Assembly: GCF_021347895.1 (NCBI RefSeq)
Contig: NC_067117.1
Location: 30,138,067-30,202,066, forward strand
Reading direction: 5' to 3'
Length of the DNA stretch: 64,000 bases
Origin: Acanthochromis polyacanthus
Taxonomy: Eukaryota > Chordata > Actinopteri > Pomacentridae
How positions within the stretch are numbered: position 1 is the stretch's first letter; each line of letters starts with the position of its first letter. Shown one piece after another: positions 34,601-43,034 of this stretch. The notes under the pieces are model-generated. The model had not been told where the DNA came from, made no database searches, and saw nothing but the letters and a program-made list of their open reading frames with translations. The position numbers and the translations under genes were made by a program.

Positions 34601-35196
34601 AGAGTACTGATGTAAAGGTGCATAATTTATGATAATAAGGAATAAATGTGCAAAAGACAGTGCAAAGTAATGTGCTAGTAGAAGAAATAATATGAAATAT
34701 CACTAATTCCTGAGTTTTTATGAATTATTTTTAATTAAACCAGACGAATTGCTGTTATTCTGGTGGAACACTGTTTATTTTATGCATTTATTATCAAATA
34801 CTTTATGATAATACCCATTGAATCACTGAAAACTGCGTCTTTTTTATTTTTTTAACCAACACCTGCTCTCTAGTAGAACCATGTGGTAGCTATAAATAAG
34901 AAATTCTGCTAATTTTTACAACTCCAGACTGTCTCGTCCATTCAATAATGGCAGTTTTTGCAGGTTTACATCTTGCGTATGTTTGTTTTCATGCAAATGT
35001 GGGACAGAGCAATTCAATTTTGCAAAGAAATCTGCCTTTAGATACTGCAGAACATCTCGCTTCTACGGTACAACCCCTAAAAAAAACCTCCTCATGCTGT
35101 TTCGGCGGTTTACTCACCGCTTTGCTTCTGCATGCCGCCGGACCCCATCCTGATCACCTCACATATCAAGGACATCACAAGGAGTCGCGAATGCAT
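13424..35196 (-). CDS. rspo4: R-spondin family gene, four of about five coding exons
   Basis: R-spondins are secreted proteins that bind LGR4/5/6 and the ZNRF3/RNF43 E3 ligases to raise Wnt receptor levels. The joined minus-strand model is 35196-35118, 22632-22444, 21073-20936, 13624-13424. Every intron has GT/AG ends and is phase 1, so 79+189+138+201 nt give 202 codons plus one base. Domain order is short N-terminus, furin-like repeat 1, furin-like repeat 2, TSP1, which is the R-spondin architecture. The basic C-terminal tail exon was not found between 1 and 13423. Features leaning to rspo4 are RLFLF in repeat 1, KGKCL followed by PEGTFAHQ in repeat 2, and an EE-containing insertion in TSP1. 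rspo2 and rspo3 are the alternatives. Family call is near certain from sequence; the paralog is inference. Introns are about 12.5, 1.4 and 7.3 kb and packed with transposons. Confidence 0.85.
14222..14530 (-). pseudogene. Tc1-like transposase fragment in R-spondin intron 3
   Basis: The minus strand reads VWRKPGEAYKPNCL, then STVKHGGGSVTIWGCFS, the conserved segment of Tc1-type DD34E transposases between the first and second catalytic Asp. Just upstream, KDWTVDD and a degraded FSEEF block correspond to the WTxxDWxxVIFSDE region, but stop codons and frameshifts break it. The HTH domain, the second Asp and the final Glu regions are absent. No inverted repeats were identified. Confidence 0.8.
15224..15796. 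mobile_element. Short DNA transposon, 19-bp TIRs, 9-bp target duplication
   Basis: Perfect 19-bp inverted repeats TAGCCTAGCCGCGCTAGAC (15224-15242) and its complement (15778-15796) are directly flanked by AGGAAAAAG at 15215-15223 and 15797-15805. A 9-bp duplication fits Mutator-like or Merlin-like elements; hAT normally gives 8 bp. The element has no transposase and carries a helicase-like coding piece (15447-15704). Subterminal CTAGAC/GTCTAG motifs recur inside. Superfamily is unresolved. Confidence 0.85.
15447..15704 (+). pseudogene. RecQ-type helicase fragment inside the transposon
   Basis: The frame, opening at a TTG and not an ATG, reads LKDKQRTALKCFIEKKDVFG followed by LMPTGYGKSLIYQLAPLVGK. 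This matches the start of the RecQ helicase core: motif 0 (the conserved QR/EQ region) and Walker A (PTGYGKS, motif I). After GKLMG the similarity stops and the frame runs through unrelated sequence to a stop, so DEAH and later motifs are missing. It cannot be an active helicase. It is either a captured host exon or the remnant of a helicase encoded by the autonomous parent; Academ-type elements are known to carry superfamily II helicases. Confidence 0.7.
16255..16835 (+). repeat. Dispersed repeat, copy C (second half of the 29385-30680 family)
   Basis: Shares ordered blocks with 30200-30680, including GTAAAATAGAAATAGGA, CACTTTTATTGTCCACTAAG, GAGAAGCTAATTTCCTGGTT and AAATATCGGCCA, in the same orientation. 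Divergence is substantial with indels. Family not recognised; no coding potential seen. Confidence 0.75.
16836..18759. other. Gene-free intron 3 stretch
   Basis: No exon, transposon signature or notable repeat was recognised here. Confidence 0.4.
18760..19436 (+). repeat. Retroelement-associated teleost repeat, related to 42240-42715
   Basis: Begins near TCTGCCAAGGCAGGGTGGAG, carries a TCTG/TCCG-rich run (GTCCGTCCGTCTGTCTG around 18811), GTTAGCAACATTATTC, and ends with CTTGGCGGAGCACTGTG and TCTCTGAGTGCTTTTC. The same ordered landmarks occur on the opposite strand at 42240-42715, so they are one dispersed family. It looks like a non-LTR-type repeat; no protein is visible. It is cut on the right by the Harbinger element. 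Confidence 0.6.
19652..20330 (+). pseudogene. Harbinger transposase N-terminal relic, interrupted
   Basis: The first part (from ATG 19652) reads MDANSRACLAILQLLSS and is interrupted by the MITE at 19716. The second part reads RRRSRRKRARILALVFC, then VWVRSRSQEWWDSDVRGFTD and ADFVQNF, the RxW-V-x-x-R-S-Q-x-W-W-D and F-x-D-x-x-F/W-x-x-N-F motif of HARBI1-like transposases. The expected NFRM reads NF-stop-MTRATF: a CGA-to-TGA change at about 20281. The catalytic DDE domain is missing. Confidence 0.7.
19716..20093. mobile_element. Hairpin MITE (Tc1/mariner type, TA target)
   Basis: 378 bp flanked by TA on both sides (19714-19715, 20094-20095). The left arm (19716-19859) and right arm (19939-20093) are inverted copies that match almost throughout; both ends read CAGCCATGGCCATAAGTTTG. 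The right arm has an extra segment of about 11 bp. The loop is about 79 nt. It has no coding sequence and must be mobilised in trans. High arm identity suggests a fairly recent insertion, younger than the Harbinger relic it sits in. Confidence 0.9.
20347..20374. repeat. Perfect 12-bp stem hairpin
   Basis: ACACGTCTTCGG and CCGAAGACGTGT are separated by a four-base CAGC loop. It lies in the subterminal region of the Harbinger relic, where such palindromes can be transposase-binding or structural sites. No promoter or terminator role is implied. Confidence 0.7.
20936..21073 (-). CDS. rspo4: R-spondin exon 3, furin-like repeat 2
   Basis: 46 codons between acceptor CTTCCTGTCAG and donor CTCG/GTAAGT. 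With the carried-over base from exon 2 it reads KCRSVDCDHCFSRDFCTKCK, then a GFQLHKGKCL block and CPEGTFAHQ. CFSxxFCTKC is the R-spondin furin-like repeat 2 signature. The two phenylalanines, equivalent to RSPO1 F106 and F110, insert into the LGR receptor and are conserved, so LGR binding is probably kept. Splice phase is 1 on both sides. No ATG lies in this frame; the exon was found by reading across splice sites. Confidence 0.93.
21190..21330 (+). repeat. Dispersed repeat pair with 23335-23460
   Basis: Shares GTGAACAGAG/GTAAACAGAG, TTTTGCAACAGTTTAAACTGT and AAAACAGGA blocks with 23335-23460 in the same order. Both copies lie in R-spondin introns (2 and 1). Family not recognised. Confidence 0.55.
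21716..22113 (+). repeat. Local duplication in R-spondin intron 2
   Basis: 21716-21808 and 22008-22113 share CCAATCCACCTCTG, AACCTGTATTC, TTTGT and TTACAGATG in order, about 290 bp apart. It appears to be a diverged local duplication of roughly 100 bp. Confidence 0.55.
22444..22632 (-). CDS. rspo4: R-spondin exon 2, furin-like repeat 1
   Basis: An open frame of 63 codons lies between an acceptor (CTCCTGCAG) and a donor (A/GTATGT). The translation shows CRSCLECSRDNGCVRC, then RLFLFLQRDGI, then CLHACPAGHYG, ending at DINRCM. This is the R-spondin furin-like repeat 1 with its regular cysteine spacing, and the exon length and phase match the family. In R-spondins this repeat binds ZNRF3/RNF43. 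The Arg equivalent to human RSPO1 R66 is present (LQRDG), but the next two contact-loop positions, Arg-Gln in the human proteins recalled, read Ser-His here. Family assignment is direct from sequence; the contact numbering is from memory of the human structure. Confidence 0.93.
   Translation of the reverse strand, partial: LTERHQRTAGAVWSVPATTAASVAPRDSSCSCRGMGFLTTEPAFTPARLDTTAREGRTSTAA
22633..24960. other. Gene-free 3' part of R-spondin intron 1
   Basis: No coding exon was found. It contains the second copy of the intronic repeat (23335-23460) and, around 23490-23550, a segment with TTTTCAAAACACACGTTACAAAG and GTGCTTCACAT, a motif common in fish interspersed repeats. The open frames at 23921-24229 have no family match. 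Confidence 0.4.
24911..25410 (+). pseudogene. LINE reverse transcriptase C-terminal relic
   Basis: The longest frame covers SLHWLPVAARIKFK through SLARLFSSVVPK and stops at TGA where the family has a WW pair, then resumes in frame with WNNLPNSVRSAESL and FKRQLKIQLF. In the duplicated copy at 25439-25628 the corresponding codons still read TGG TGG, so the stop arose in the first copy after, or independently of, the duplication. The region before LHWLP is shortened by an internal deletion with a frame change. Confidence 0.75.
25249..25628 (+). repeat. 190-bp tandem duplication inside the LINE
   Basis: GATATCTCTAGCCAGACTCTT starts the first unit at 25249 and the second at 25439. The units run through ATTGTTCAGAGAACACCT, AATCTGACTCCACCTT and AGTCAGGTGGTCCAAAACCC. 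They differ by scattered substitutions. Confidence 0.9.
25669..25740 (+). repeat. G-rich GGT microsatellite, quadruplex-prone
   Basis: A run of GGGG/GGT units (GGGGTTGGGGGTGGGGGGTG at the start, then GGT repeats) within the LINE 3' UTR. Multiple G-triplets in a row could form a G-quadruplex in the plus strand. On the minus strand it reads as a His/Pro run in a chance frame. Confidence 0.8.
26880..27707 (-). pseudogene. Tc1-like transposase, broken
   Basis: Starts MARSNQLSKEKQQSIITL at 27707 with the paired-like HTH (QKIAKTLNVSPSAVTKTIRR) and the HEDRPRKGEPR linker. It is then stopped by CGA-to-TGA near 27491 (EEKFI-stop-VTSLRN). Later frames give KPLLRK, SGLYGQIAAK and, at the 26939-27169 segment, TMKHGGGGVKVWRCFASG. 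Several frameshifts and stops separate these. It cannot encode an active enzyme. Confidence 0.85.
28029..28076 (-). mobile_element. 48-bp SINE stub with 15-bp target duplication
   Basis: GCCTTTAATGAGCAT occurs at 28014-28028 and again at 28077-28091. Between them is CCATCCATCCATTCTCTATA and the following CACCGCTGTATCCTC-ACTAGGGTCGTG segment, which matches the left end of the full SINE at 47540-47879. It is therefore a severely 5'-truncated retrotransposed copy (3' end plus GGAT tail, minus strand) that landed in the Tc1 inverted repeat. Confidence 0.85.
28148..29384. other. Gene-free intron 1 stretch
   Basis: No exon or known element recognised. A 20-base A run lies at about 28206-28226. Confidence 0.4.
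29385..30680 (+). repeat. 1.3-kb dispersed repeat, copy A
   Basis: The left part matches 56610-57660 (blocks CTCTCTGTGT, GTGTGTAAGACCAG/GTGTGTGAGACCAG, GCTTGGAAAT, GCATTTCAGTC, ACACCTCCAA). The right part matches 16255-16835. This copy joins both halves, so they belong to one family. No protein motif was recognised; ancient DNA transposon or LTR origin is possible. Confidence 0.7.
30681..33850. other. Gene-free intron 1 stretch
   Basis: No host exon or protein-level transposon match was found on either strand. Open frames such as 33328-33615 (minus) have biased composition but no motif. Confidence 0.4.
33857..34200 (+). repeat. Tandem duplication, period about 179 bp
   Basis: Two units (33857-34035 and 34036-34200 approximately) share TTTTGCAC, TGTGAGCT-CTGAATACCTTG, TTGCTCTAAGAATG, GAAATTCATA and CTGACATAATCGTGCT in order. 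The corresponding TGTGAGCT blocks start at 33886 and 34065. The units have diverged by substitution and a small deletion. Confidence 0.8.
35118..35196 (-). CDS. rspo4: R-spondin exon 1 (start codon and N-terminus)
   Basis: Codes for 26 residues beginning MHSRLLVMSLICEVI, then one base, then a strong donor (G/GTGAGT). The phase-1 end matches the two-base start of exon 2, so the joined codon reads GCT (Ala). A short N-terminal exon ending in phase 1 is what the family has. The hydrophobic stretch LLVMSLI could be the core of a signal peptide but is short and contains Cys and Glu close by. The start context is weak (C at -3). The sequence 5' of it is GC-richer than its surroundings, fitting a 5' UTR. 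This exon is the least certain of the four because it rests on phase, donor quality and position rather than on conserved cysteines. Confidence 0.55.
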
Positions 35197-35560
35197 CTGG
35201 GCTGCTGGCAAGCGCCCGGTTCAGCGCCAGGCTGCGGACATCTGCAAGGACTCCAGAGGGTGGCAGGTTTGAGAAGTTCCACGGTGAGGCGCAAAGAGGA
35301 AGAAAGGGGGAAAAGACAGTGGGTTTAGGATAGAGAGGTAATCTTTCGGGGCCCAGGGCAGCAAGAGGAGAGGGAAGACAGAGGAAGAAACCCTCTTCTC
35401 CTTTGTCCTGTTTCAGATGATTTAGGGCTGAAGACGAGGAGGTGGGAGACCATAAACAACAAAAGAGGAGCACCGGAGAGTCGAGGTGAGCAGAGCTGAG
35501 AGCCTCCTCTTGCCTCCCCAGACTGGCAGATCGGAGGGAGAGCTCAACATTTAACTACCA
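35197..35560 (-). promoter_or_regulatory. Possible 5' UTR and proximal promoter of the R-spondin gene
   Basis: The DNA immediately upstream of the start codon is GC-richer and more purine/pyrimidine-biased than the AT-rich DNA around it. That is the expected place for the 5' UTR and promoter. No convincing TATA box or specific operator was recognised. Further non-coding 5' exons cannot be excluded. Confidence 0.25.
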
Positions 35561-38500
35561 CTGTCAAATTTGCGATAAACGAGCTCCACTTCTCCCATAG
35601 CCATCTTTAACCCTTTAAAGGCTCTCGGAGCCTAAGTGGTTCCACATTTGCAGCCTGATCTTTAGCCCCCCTCCCTCCCTCCTCCTGCCTCTATCTATCG
35701 TTGCTCTCATGTTTGTTTTTTTTTGTTGTTGTTTTTCTTTTATTATCCCCCTTCCTGCACCGGGCAGCATTGTTTTCTGTGAAATGTGGGCAGTCGGTCA
35801 AGCTAATTTGACCACCGTGAGAGGGGAAAGAAAAACAGCTGCAGAGGAGCAGAAGCTGATTAAAGCACTGCCAGGTTCCTGCGACGGATTTGTTGTGCCT
35901 TTTTGGGTAAGACGACAAGTAAGCAGGGCGTCATGTTTAAGACAAATTTAAGCATAAACAGGAAGTAAACCCACTTCTATGAATTATTACAATTCTTCCT
36001 AGGACAGTCACTGTTAGGTAGAAATATGTTGGATGAGTCATCCAGTTCTCTTCTTTAATGGGAAAAAACATGCACAGACAAACAAAAAGGTTTCAGAATT
36101 TTAATGATCACTGTCACGATATTGGCTACTGTCCACTGTAAAATAAAAACGGTAAAATAACACTGGTATTCAGGCAGCCAGGGCGGTGAAAAATAAAGAA
36201 AATAGGCATCTCATGAAGATACCACAATTTTTCTGAATTAATATACATTTTCTAGACACACTTTAATCCAAGATTGTTGTATTTTTTTTTAGACTTTTAA
36301 TGTTTTATTGAAAGGTTAGCTACATGTAAAAACAAAACAAAACAATGAAATGACAGGTAATATACAGTAAAATAATATTTATATATAGTGACAGATTAAT
36401 AGATACATGATATGATGATAAAACCTGTATTTTGACAGATTACCAGTGCTTACAGATATCATACACTGACTAAAAAAACACATTTATTCAACATATTTGT
36501 TCTGAAAAGTTCTAGAATTATACAAGATATTTCTCATTTAACAAACAAATTTATAGAAAATGACAGAAAAAAATCATTCTTTTTATGTGAATTGTGGCTA
36601 AATCTATATAATCACACAAATATATTTACAATATTCACGCTCATTTTAGCATTTTCTCACATTAAAATGAAATGAAAATTACAAAAGTTTCAAGACAAAT
36701 TCATTTTTATGGAAAACAAATCTCACTTTCTTTAAAAAAGGACTAAAATTTGAAGTGGAAAACAATTCAAAGTCTTTTTTGTAATTGAATTGATTTTTGT
36801 GTTTTTCAAAAATATGAAAAAATTCTGCAAAATAAAATATTATTTTTACAGAGTGCATGCAAGATGCATTAAATATGAACCTATTCTGCATTATGATGAA
36901 ATAATATTTACTGCATGAATTTATAAGATTTCCATTGTGTTATTACATCCAAAAATGGTTTCTCAAATGAATTTTCTGGAAGATTTATTGACAAATTAAA
37001 GTTAAAACCTGCATAAAGTGCATTATTAAGCTGTTGGGGCATTGCCTGTTCCCAGAACAGCTTCATTGGCATTGATTCTCTAAATCTCTGGAACTCTACT
37101 GGATGCAGCATCATTATACCAAAGAAGTTCCTTCTTTATTGGGTGACTGCCGTCTGACACATCCGTCATAAATCTGCTTCAAATATTCGACTGATTTGAG
37201 ATCCGCTGATTGCAAAGGTCACAGGAAATGATTCACATTTCATCAAACCATTTCCAAACCACATGAACCAAAAATATCTCCAACAGCAGAACAGAGGCAG
37301 CAGTCAGTCAAGGGTTCAGGTTTTTCCTTTACACTGTCACTCATCGCTGTTGTAATGTAAAATGATACATTATAATCCATATAGTAAAAGTGATAACTGG
37401 ACATTGAATCTAAGAACAATATCTGCATTTTAAGTACTTTGCAGTAGATTAATTAATCTCCGTCTCCCAGAAATGACATTAATAAACTACTGATTAGTTT
37501 TTAAAAACATTTTACAAGTTGTAATGAAACATCAGATCTGCAGAGGAATTGCATTTATGTCCATGGCATGGTGTGGTTTTGGTTAAGCAACAAAACAATA
37601 TTGATTAAATTTTGAAAAAAAGGATTTTTGAGTATGTGCAAGTCCTGTTTTGTCATTTAAGTCACTTTTTTAACATTGCCTCACTTTGTCTTAGAGCTGT
37701 GGCTGCAAAATATAAGCGCTAAGAGCAGATTTTACAAATAAAAGAGTTTGTTCAATTCGTTTCTGAGAATCTGCCACATTTAGCCATAAAAAGATTCTCG
37801 TTTGCAGTTCTTGAGCAGATACAAACATTCTCAGTTTAATAAAATAGCATAAAATCAGACAGCAGACACTACAGAATTATACTATAAAAATCTTAAACTA
37901 ATTTGATTATGAAAGAACCAGCTTTTTAACTGAGTAGAGAAATAGCAATACTTGATGTGTTCTAGTTGTTTCAGTCCAGTTTTGTGAAGCTTTAATAAAA
38001 GAAACAATTCAGTATTGGCATATTTTAATCTAATAAATAAGTTGGTTAACATGTTTTCCTTATTATATCAATAAAAAAAATGCTAAAAATACTGATTAGT
38101 ACTAAATAAACATCATTTGGTTTTGTCAAATCAGACATTCTCCTTAAGAAAATGATTCATTTTCTGATTGAATTATTTGACTTTCTTTGATGTGGACATG
38201 AAATATAAGCTAAGTGAAACACTGTTTGTGTTTAAAAGCATAAATATCTATATTTGAGTGTATTAAGCCAGATGTAAAGCATGTGGTCGCAGCACTGTGG
38301 CTTCCACTTTGACTCACATCCTCTGTTGCGCGTCATCCTCTCTTGTTTGTTCTCCCTTTTCATTCAGAGCAACTTTAATGTTCGATGTCACGTCTCTATT
38401 TAGACTAATTGTCCTATGAGCTGATTTACTGACTGACTCACAGCAGCCTTCATTACCAGATCAAAGATGCAGTTTTATGTACCGGAGAAAATCTGCTGTT

Positions 38501-39719
38501 TATTTTTATTTATTTATTTTTTTGTCCTTCGCACACTGTAAAAAGGCTAATGAGTTTGTGAAAGCAGTGGAAAAACCCCAGCTTGACAAATTTCTCCTTG
38601 TGAGTTTAGGAGATAAATACATTCAAAAGTTTGGGCTCACCCAGACAATTTTCTGTTTTCCATGAAAACTCACACTTTCATTCATGTGCTAACATAACTG
38701 CACAAGGGTTTTCTAATCATCAATGAGCCTTTCACCACCATTAGCTAACACAATGTAGCATTAGAACACAGGAGTGATGGTTGCTGGAAATGTTCCTCTG
38801 TACCCCTATGGAGATATTCTATTAAAAATCAGCTGTTTCCATCTAGAATAGTCATTTACTGCATTACCTGCAGATTTTAAAAATGTTGCATGCTTTCCGT
38901 GCAAAACTACAACATCACATCAATAAAACCAGAGTGTTTGTATTCCCTCCAGCAGTCAGGGTGGCCTCAGGACCCGTAAGTGAAAAGGTCACAGGTTTGA
39001 TTTACGCAGCAACAAATGGATCCTTATCTGCAGAAACTAAATCCTTGTTTGCTCCTAAAAGCCTCAAATAAAAGTGAGCAGCCAGCGAGGCCCGACCTGA
39101 ACTTCAGTTCTCCGTATCGTTGGCGATTTAGGTTTTCATTTGGGATCAAGACATCAATATAATTGTGGTTTACACAAAGTCAAATGTGCTTTCGTTTTAT
39201 GTTTAGAATTTCCCCAATTGAAACCGGCAGCTGCATGAGCGTCCCTTCGAAAAGTGACATGACTTTCGCCAAACTGTTTTTCATGGTGCACGTTAAGACT
39301 TTATAGCAGCAACATCCTGCCTCTCTGTGTTCCTTCTGGTTGCTAAACCATTTCTCTGGAATGTACAGAAATGGTAGAAAAACAAGCATAATTTTCCTGT
39401 TTTTCTTTACTTCCAACAGAGATGACTCTATTGAGATACAAGGTTTTAATTTGTCTCCCTCCCCACACATTTAGCAATAACAGAATCTGTGACTGTCAGG
39501 CTTCCACATTCTGGTTGTAATTTTTATTGAGATGTTTTGCGGCCGCAGTCTTTTCAAGGGGTTGGACAGAGTAAACTGTGGCCTGCGGTGGAATTAGAAC
39601 AAGAGAGACGTTAAGAAGAAGGAGAACTCTGATTGGTGTCTGAAGCCCCCCGTCTGCTCCGCTGACGGGAAGTTCAAGCTTTTTGCTCTCAGACTTAACG
39701 TGCTGAGAGGAAGATTTAG
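35561..39719. other. Gene-free AT-rich upstream DNA
   Basis: No gene seen. The stretch around 36220-37000 is notably AT-rich. A minus-strand frame at 36908-37114 is protein-like but was not recognised. Confidence 0.4.
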
Positions 39720-40135
39720 TGGCTGTTCAGAAAGTATTTAGACTGGTTCACTTTATTCACACGTTATTAAGTTGCAGCCTGATGATAAAACTGTAAAAAT
39801 TCTCATTGTAAGCATCATTTAGACAGACTAAAAACTGAATTTGAATGTTGTTGTTTTTTTTTTGCATATTTATTGAACAGAAAAGCTGGAAATATCACTT
39901 TGACATACTGGAAGTCAAATTTAAGAGTCTTTGCTTTGACACTTAAAATCTATTTGTCTTGATAATCTTTCAGATGTTTCTACATCTTGATTGGAGTCCA
40001 CCTGTGGTAAATTTAACTGATTGGACATGATTTAGAAAGACATAAAGAGATGGAAAATTGACAAAAAAAAGTCAGGTGAAGTCCTTTAAATATATGCTTC
40101 AGCTTTAGGAGCGCAGAATGAGTCTATTTAACTTA
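39720..40135 (+). mobile_element. Tc1-like 5' end remnant
   Basis: CAGAAAGTATTTAGAC near 39727 and TTAAGTTGCAGCCTGAT near 39768 match the inverted-repeat region of a common fish Tc1 type. GATTGGAGTCCACCTGTGG and TGATTGGACATGATTTAGAA (39990-40036) match its 5' leader, which normally precedes the transposase start. No transposase follows here. Confidence 0.65.
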
Positions 40136-42179
40136 AATATCACATTGAAAGCAAGTTAAACACAGGATTTTCTTGCGGTAGCACATTTAGAAGACTGTTC
40201 CCAAGGGTTTAGAATGCATAATGATGCTCTAGTGATACAACTTTGATCATGTTTTGGTGTAGTTTTTCTGTTTTAGCACAGCAACAAGTCAACTTTTTCA
40301 GACAAGAAGGACCGTTGATGTGTTAGTAACCCTAACCCTAACTTTTCCAGGATTCTTCAATTAAAATAAAATCTAAAAATCAGACTTTAACTTACTTGAA
40401 AGCCAAAATTTCAGAGTTCTTTGAGGTAGTTGCACCTTGCTAGGATATCTTCTTCACCAAAATGGAAATTTAAGATTAAAGCTCCTGTAAATTGTGCACA
40501 TTTGCCTGTGATGGTCCATAAAACCCATATTTTGTCATCTTGCCATGCCCATCAGGGCTCGTGTAGATGATTATAGATAACATGCCATATTGTAATCACC
40601 ACCTTGATAGAATTGCTGTAGAAAAATATCATGAAACAGATTTACACATTGAAACAGATGCAGTTTACTGTTTGCAGTTGTTGGAATGCATGTCAAATGA
40701 CGAAGGTAAATTCAATGCTATTTGCTTTTTGGGGTTTGATCTGTTCAATCTCCACAAACTTTTGAGATAAATAAGTTGCTCTTCAGCTGCCAAATACACT
40801 CTCATATTCAAAAGCTAATTGCTAATTTTGCCAGCAGTTCAGTGCAAGTTTATCACAGCTGCTTACTCAAAACAGATGCATTTGGAAATGACTGTAAAGA
40901 TCAGTGAGAATCACCTTAACAGCTTAAGTTATGGGATGCAAAAGCAAAACTATGAGCTAAAAGACACTGAAAATCTGTATAATTATAAACAAAATAGTAA
41001 TTATCAGACCTTTAAGTAGTTCCTTGGTAAGAAGGAACCTGCTGTGATTTTATTTTGAAATACAATTCTACTTGTTTTACATCAGTTGGTGACGTCAACA
41101 CTCTTTCAAATGTCAAAATGTCTCCAGATTGTATACTCATTGGCTGCAATCAGGTTGAAGCATTAACACTCAAAATAATTGATTTAAAATTAGGTCTTTA
41201 TGGCTAAAATGACCAAACAGCAACACAAAAACACAGTGGACAGATTTGAAGAAATAGATGCACATGAGTAGAAGTATTTACTGTGGAAAAAATACATCTA
41301 TGCTACAAATCTATCTTTCATTGCAAATTTTTCCTTCTTTTTCATTAAAATGATTAATCCAGAACAATGCATTGTTACCAGGCTTTAGTGCTGTGCTGTT
41401 TCTTGGTGGGCACCGCTGTGTATCTCCCCATCATTTAAAAAAAAAAAAAGTGGAATGTCATTCAATAATGGGAAAAGTATGTCTTTATAGAGGAATGAAC
41501 TCAAAAACCATATAAACAACTCACTGAAGTAAGCAGAGTACAGGGGATTAGAGTCCAAAAAGCAATTAGGTAACAACCATAAAAGGGTACACACGCTCAC
41601 CAAGAAGAAAAATGCTATTTTGATCTTCGTAGCAGACATTTTTCACTACATGTATTTCCTGGGTCTCAAATGTAAGTACATTTTCAGTAAAAAGGTAAAG
41701 AACTGACAGTGGTGTTCCTCACCGAAATAAAGTGAAAAAAAATGTATTAAAAGGTAAAAAAAAAAAGTTCTGCAAATTGTACATCGTATCTGCTTCCAGG
41801 CGCAACCCCTACAGGGATAACAAAGCCACAAGCAATTTATCATCGAGTTGAACGCTGCAGGTTCACAACCACCGAGCCCACAGAGTACTCCATCATAGTA
41901 ACCCAAGAAGTTAATAAAATGCCAAACTGCTGTTTCTTTATTGACTGGCGAACCTTTATTTAGCCTGCACACACAGACTTAACCAGCAGCTGACAGACTG
42001 CCACTAAACACGTTGTTAGCACACACTTAACTTCATAGATATACACAGTTGGCGGATGATTTGGTCGTGGGGATTGGAAGGCGAAGTTTTTTTCCTCACT
42101 GTGGTGCTGTTTTACCAGCAGTCAACCACCAAAAACACCTCCAGGCACCTGCAATTGCTCACTGTTTGATTTCCAGAAA
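40136..42179. other. Gene-free stretch
   Basis: No coding sequence recognised. A short CCCTAA pair (AACCCTAACCCTAAC near 40328) is present. Confidence 0.4.
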
Positions 42180-42239
42180 TTAGTTTTTTTCTTCAGTTTT
42201 AAATGCATACCTGCTAGGCATGTCCCTCTTCAAAATCAC

Positions 42240-42440
42240 AACTATTTCCATGCTTCGCACAATAATAACTAGAAAAACACTCAGAGAGTGCAGACCTCCG
42301 CCAAGGATAGAGAGGAAAACAGGAAACCCATGCAGTAAAGGATCGTGAGCTGGAATCGAACCTGCGTCTCTGATACAGTTCTGTTCACGAATCACTTTCT
42401 CAACCAGTTGAGCAACCGAGACACCTTGCTCCAAGTTGTT
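42240..42440 (-). mobile_element. tRNA-derived SINE with retroelement tail
   Basis: On the minus strand the head reads GGTTGCTCAACTGGTTGAG (box-A-like) and GCAGGTTCGATTCCAGCTC (box B, GGTTCGATTCC), the internal RNA polymerase III promoter of a tRNA-derived SINE. The tail CTTGGCGGAGGTCTGCACTC and CTCTGAGTG is shared with 18760-19436. It is not a functional tRNA gene: no cloverleaf could be drawn around it. Confidence 0.7.
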
Positions 42441-42449
42441 GGACGACAT

Positions 42450-42715
42450 ACTAACCTATGATGTTTTTGTCCTATTTTGGACCACATACTAAAACATACT
42501 AAAAAATTCAAAGTGATCCAGAATCCAGGATCATTTCCGGATTGCCACCAAAATTAAATCAGCTCTTCCTCTTACCATAGTCTACATCCCCTCCAAATTT
42601 CATGTGAATCTGGCCAGGCGTTTTTGAGTTATCTTGCTAACAGACAGACAGACAGACAGACACACAAACGCCAGGTGTCACATAACCTCCTTGGTGGAGG
42701 TAATAATACAATAAT
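42450..42715 (-). repeat. Retroelement-type repeat with ACAG microsatellite
   Basis: Contains CTAACAGACAGACAGACAGA (42638 on), preceded by GCCAGGCGTTTTTGAGTTATC and followed by CATAACCTCCTTGGTGGAGG. In reverse complement these match the landmarks at the start of 18760-19436. It is the same dispersed family in opposite orientation. Confidence 0.6.
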
Positions 42716-42974
42716 AATATACAAAAAAATGATGTGATGCCAATTTAAATCAGGGTATCGACCTCAGGTAAACTCCACGTATTTTTAATATAAAGGGAAA
42801 AGTACATTACAAATGGGAAAAGTTGGAAGATAAACACTAGCCTACATGGCCAAAAAATAAACCACTGATTATTAAAATTAACTATCACGGTAGTAACGCT
42901 GCTGTTGAAACAAAGTAAATCTCAACTATAATATACCAAATGGCGCGTGGAGAATCTGAAATCAACAGGAAGAA

Positions 42975-43034
42975 GTTTCTTTGGTTCGTCAGTCGAGACA
43001 CTATGTTTGGCATCTCAAACATAACATCTACACT
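42975..43034 (+). pseudogene. Tc1 transposase remnant left of the minisatellite
   Basis: Reads CTTTGG..GTC..CGAGACACTATGTTTGGC, a damaged version of the W-S-D-E-T-M-F-G segment around the first catalytic Asp. It then leads into NIYTVKHGGGSIM, whose KHGGGSIM codons form the first minisatellite unit. The spacing agrees with a Tc1 transposase with a deletion between the two motifs. Confidence 0.6.

Noticed and set aside
35159..35473. 104-codon minus-strand frame overlapping exon 1
   Set aside because: No domain or motif; it is out of frame with the R-spondin start and lies mostly in the presumed 5' UTR.
36908..37114. Protein-like minus-strand frame (MMLHPVEFQRFRESMPMKL...)
   Set aside because: Composition looks coding and could be a transposon relic, but no family was recognised and no ends or neighbouring fragments support it.
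42330..42440. tRNA gene
   Set aside because: Box-A-like and box-B sequences are present, but the sequence does not fold as a tRNA and continues into a retroelement tail, so it is a SINE head.
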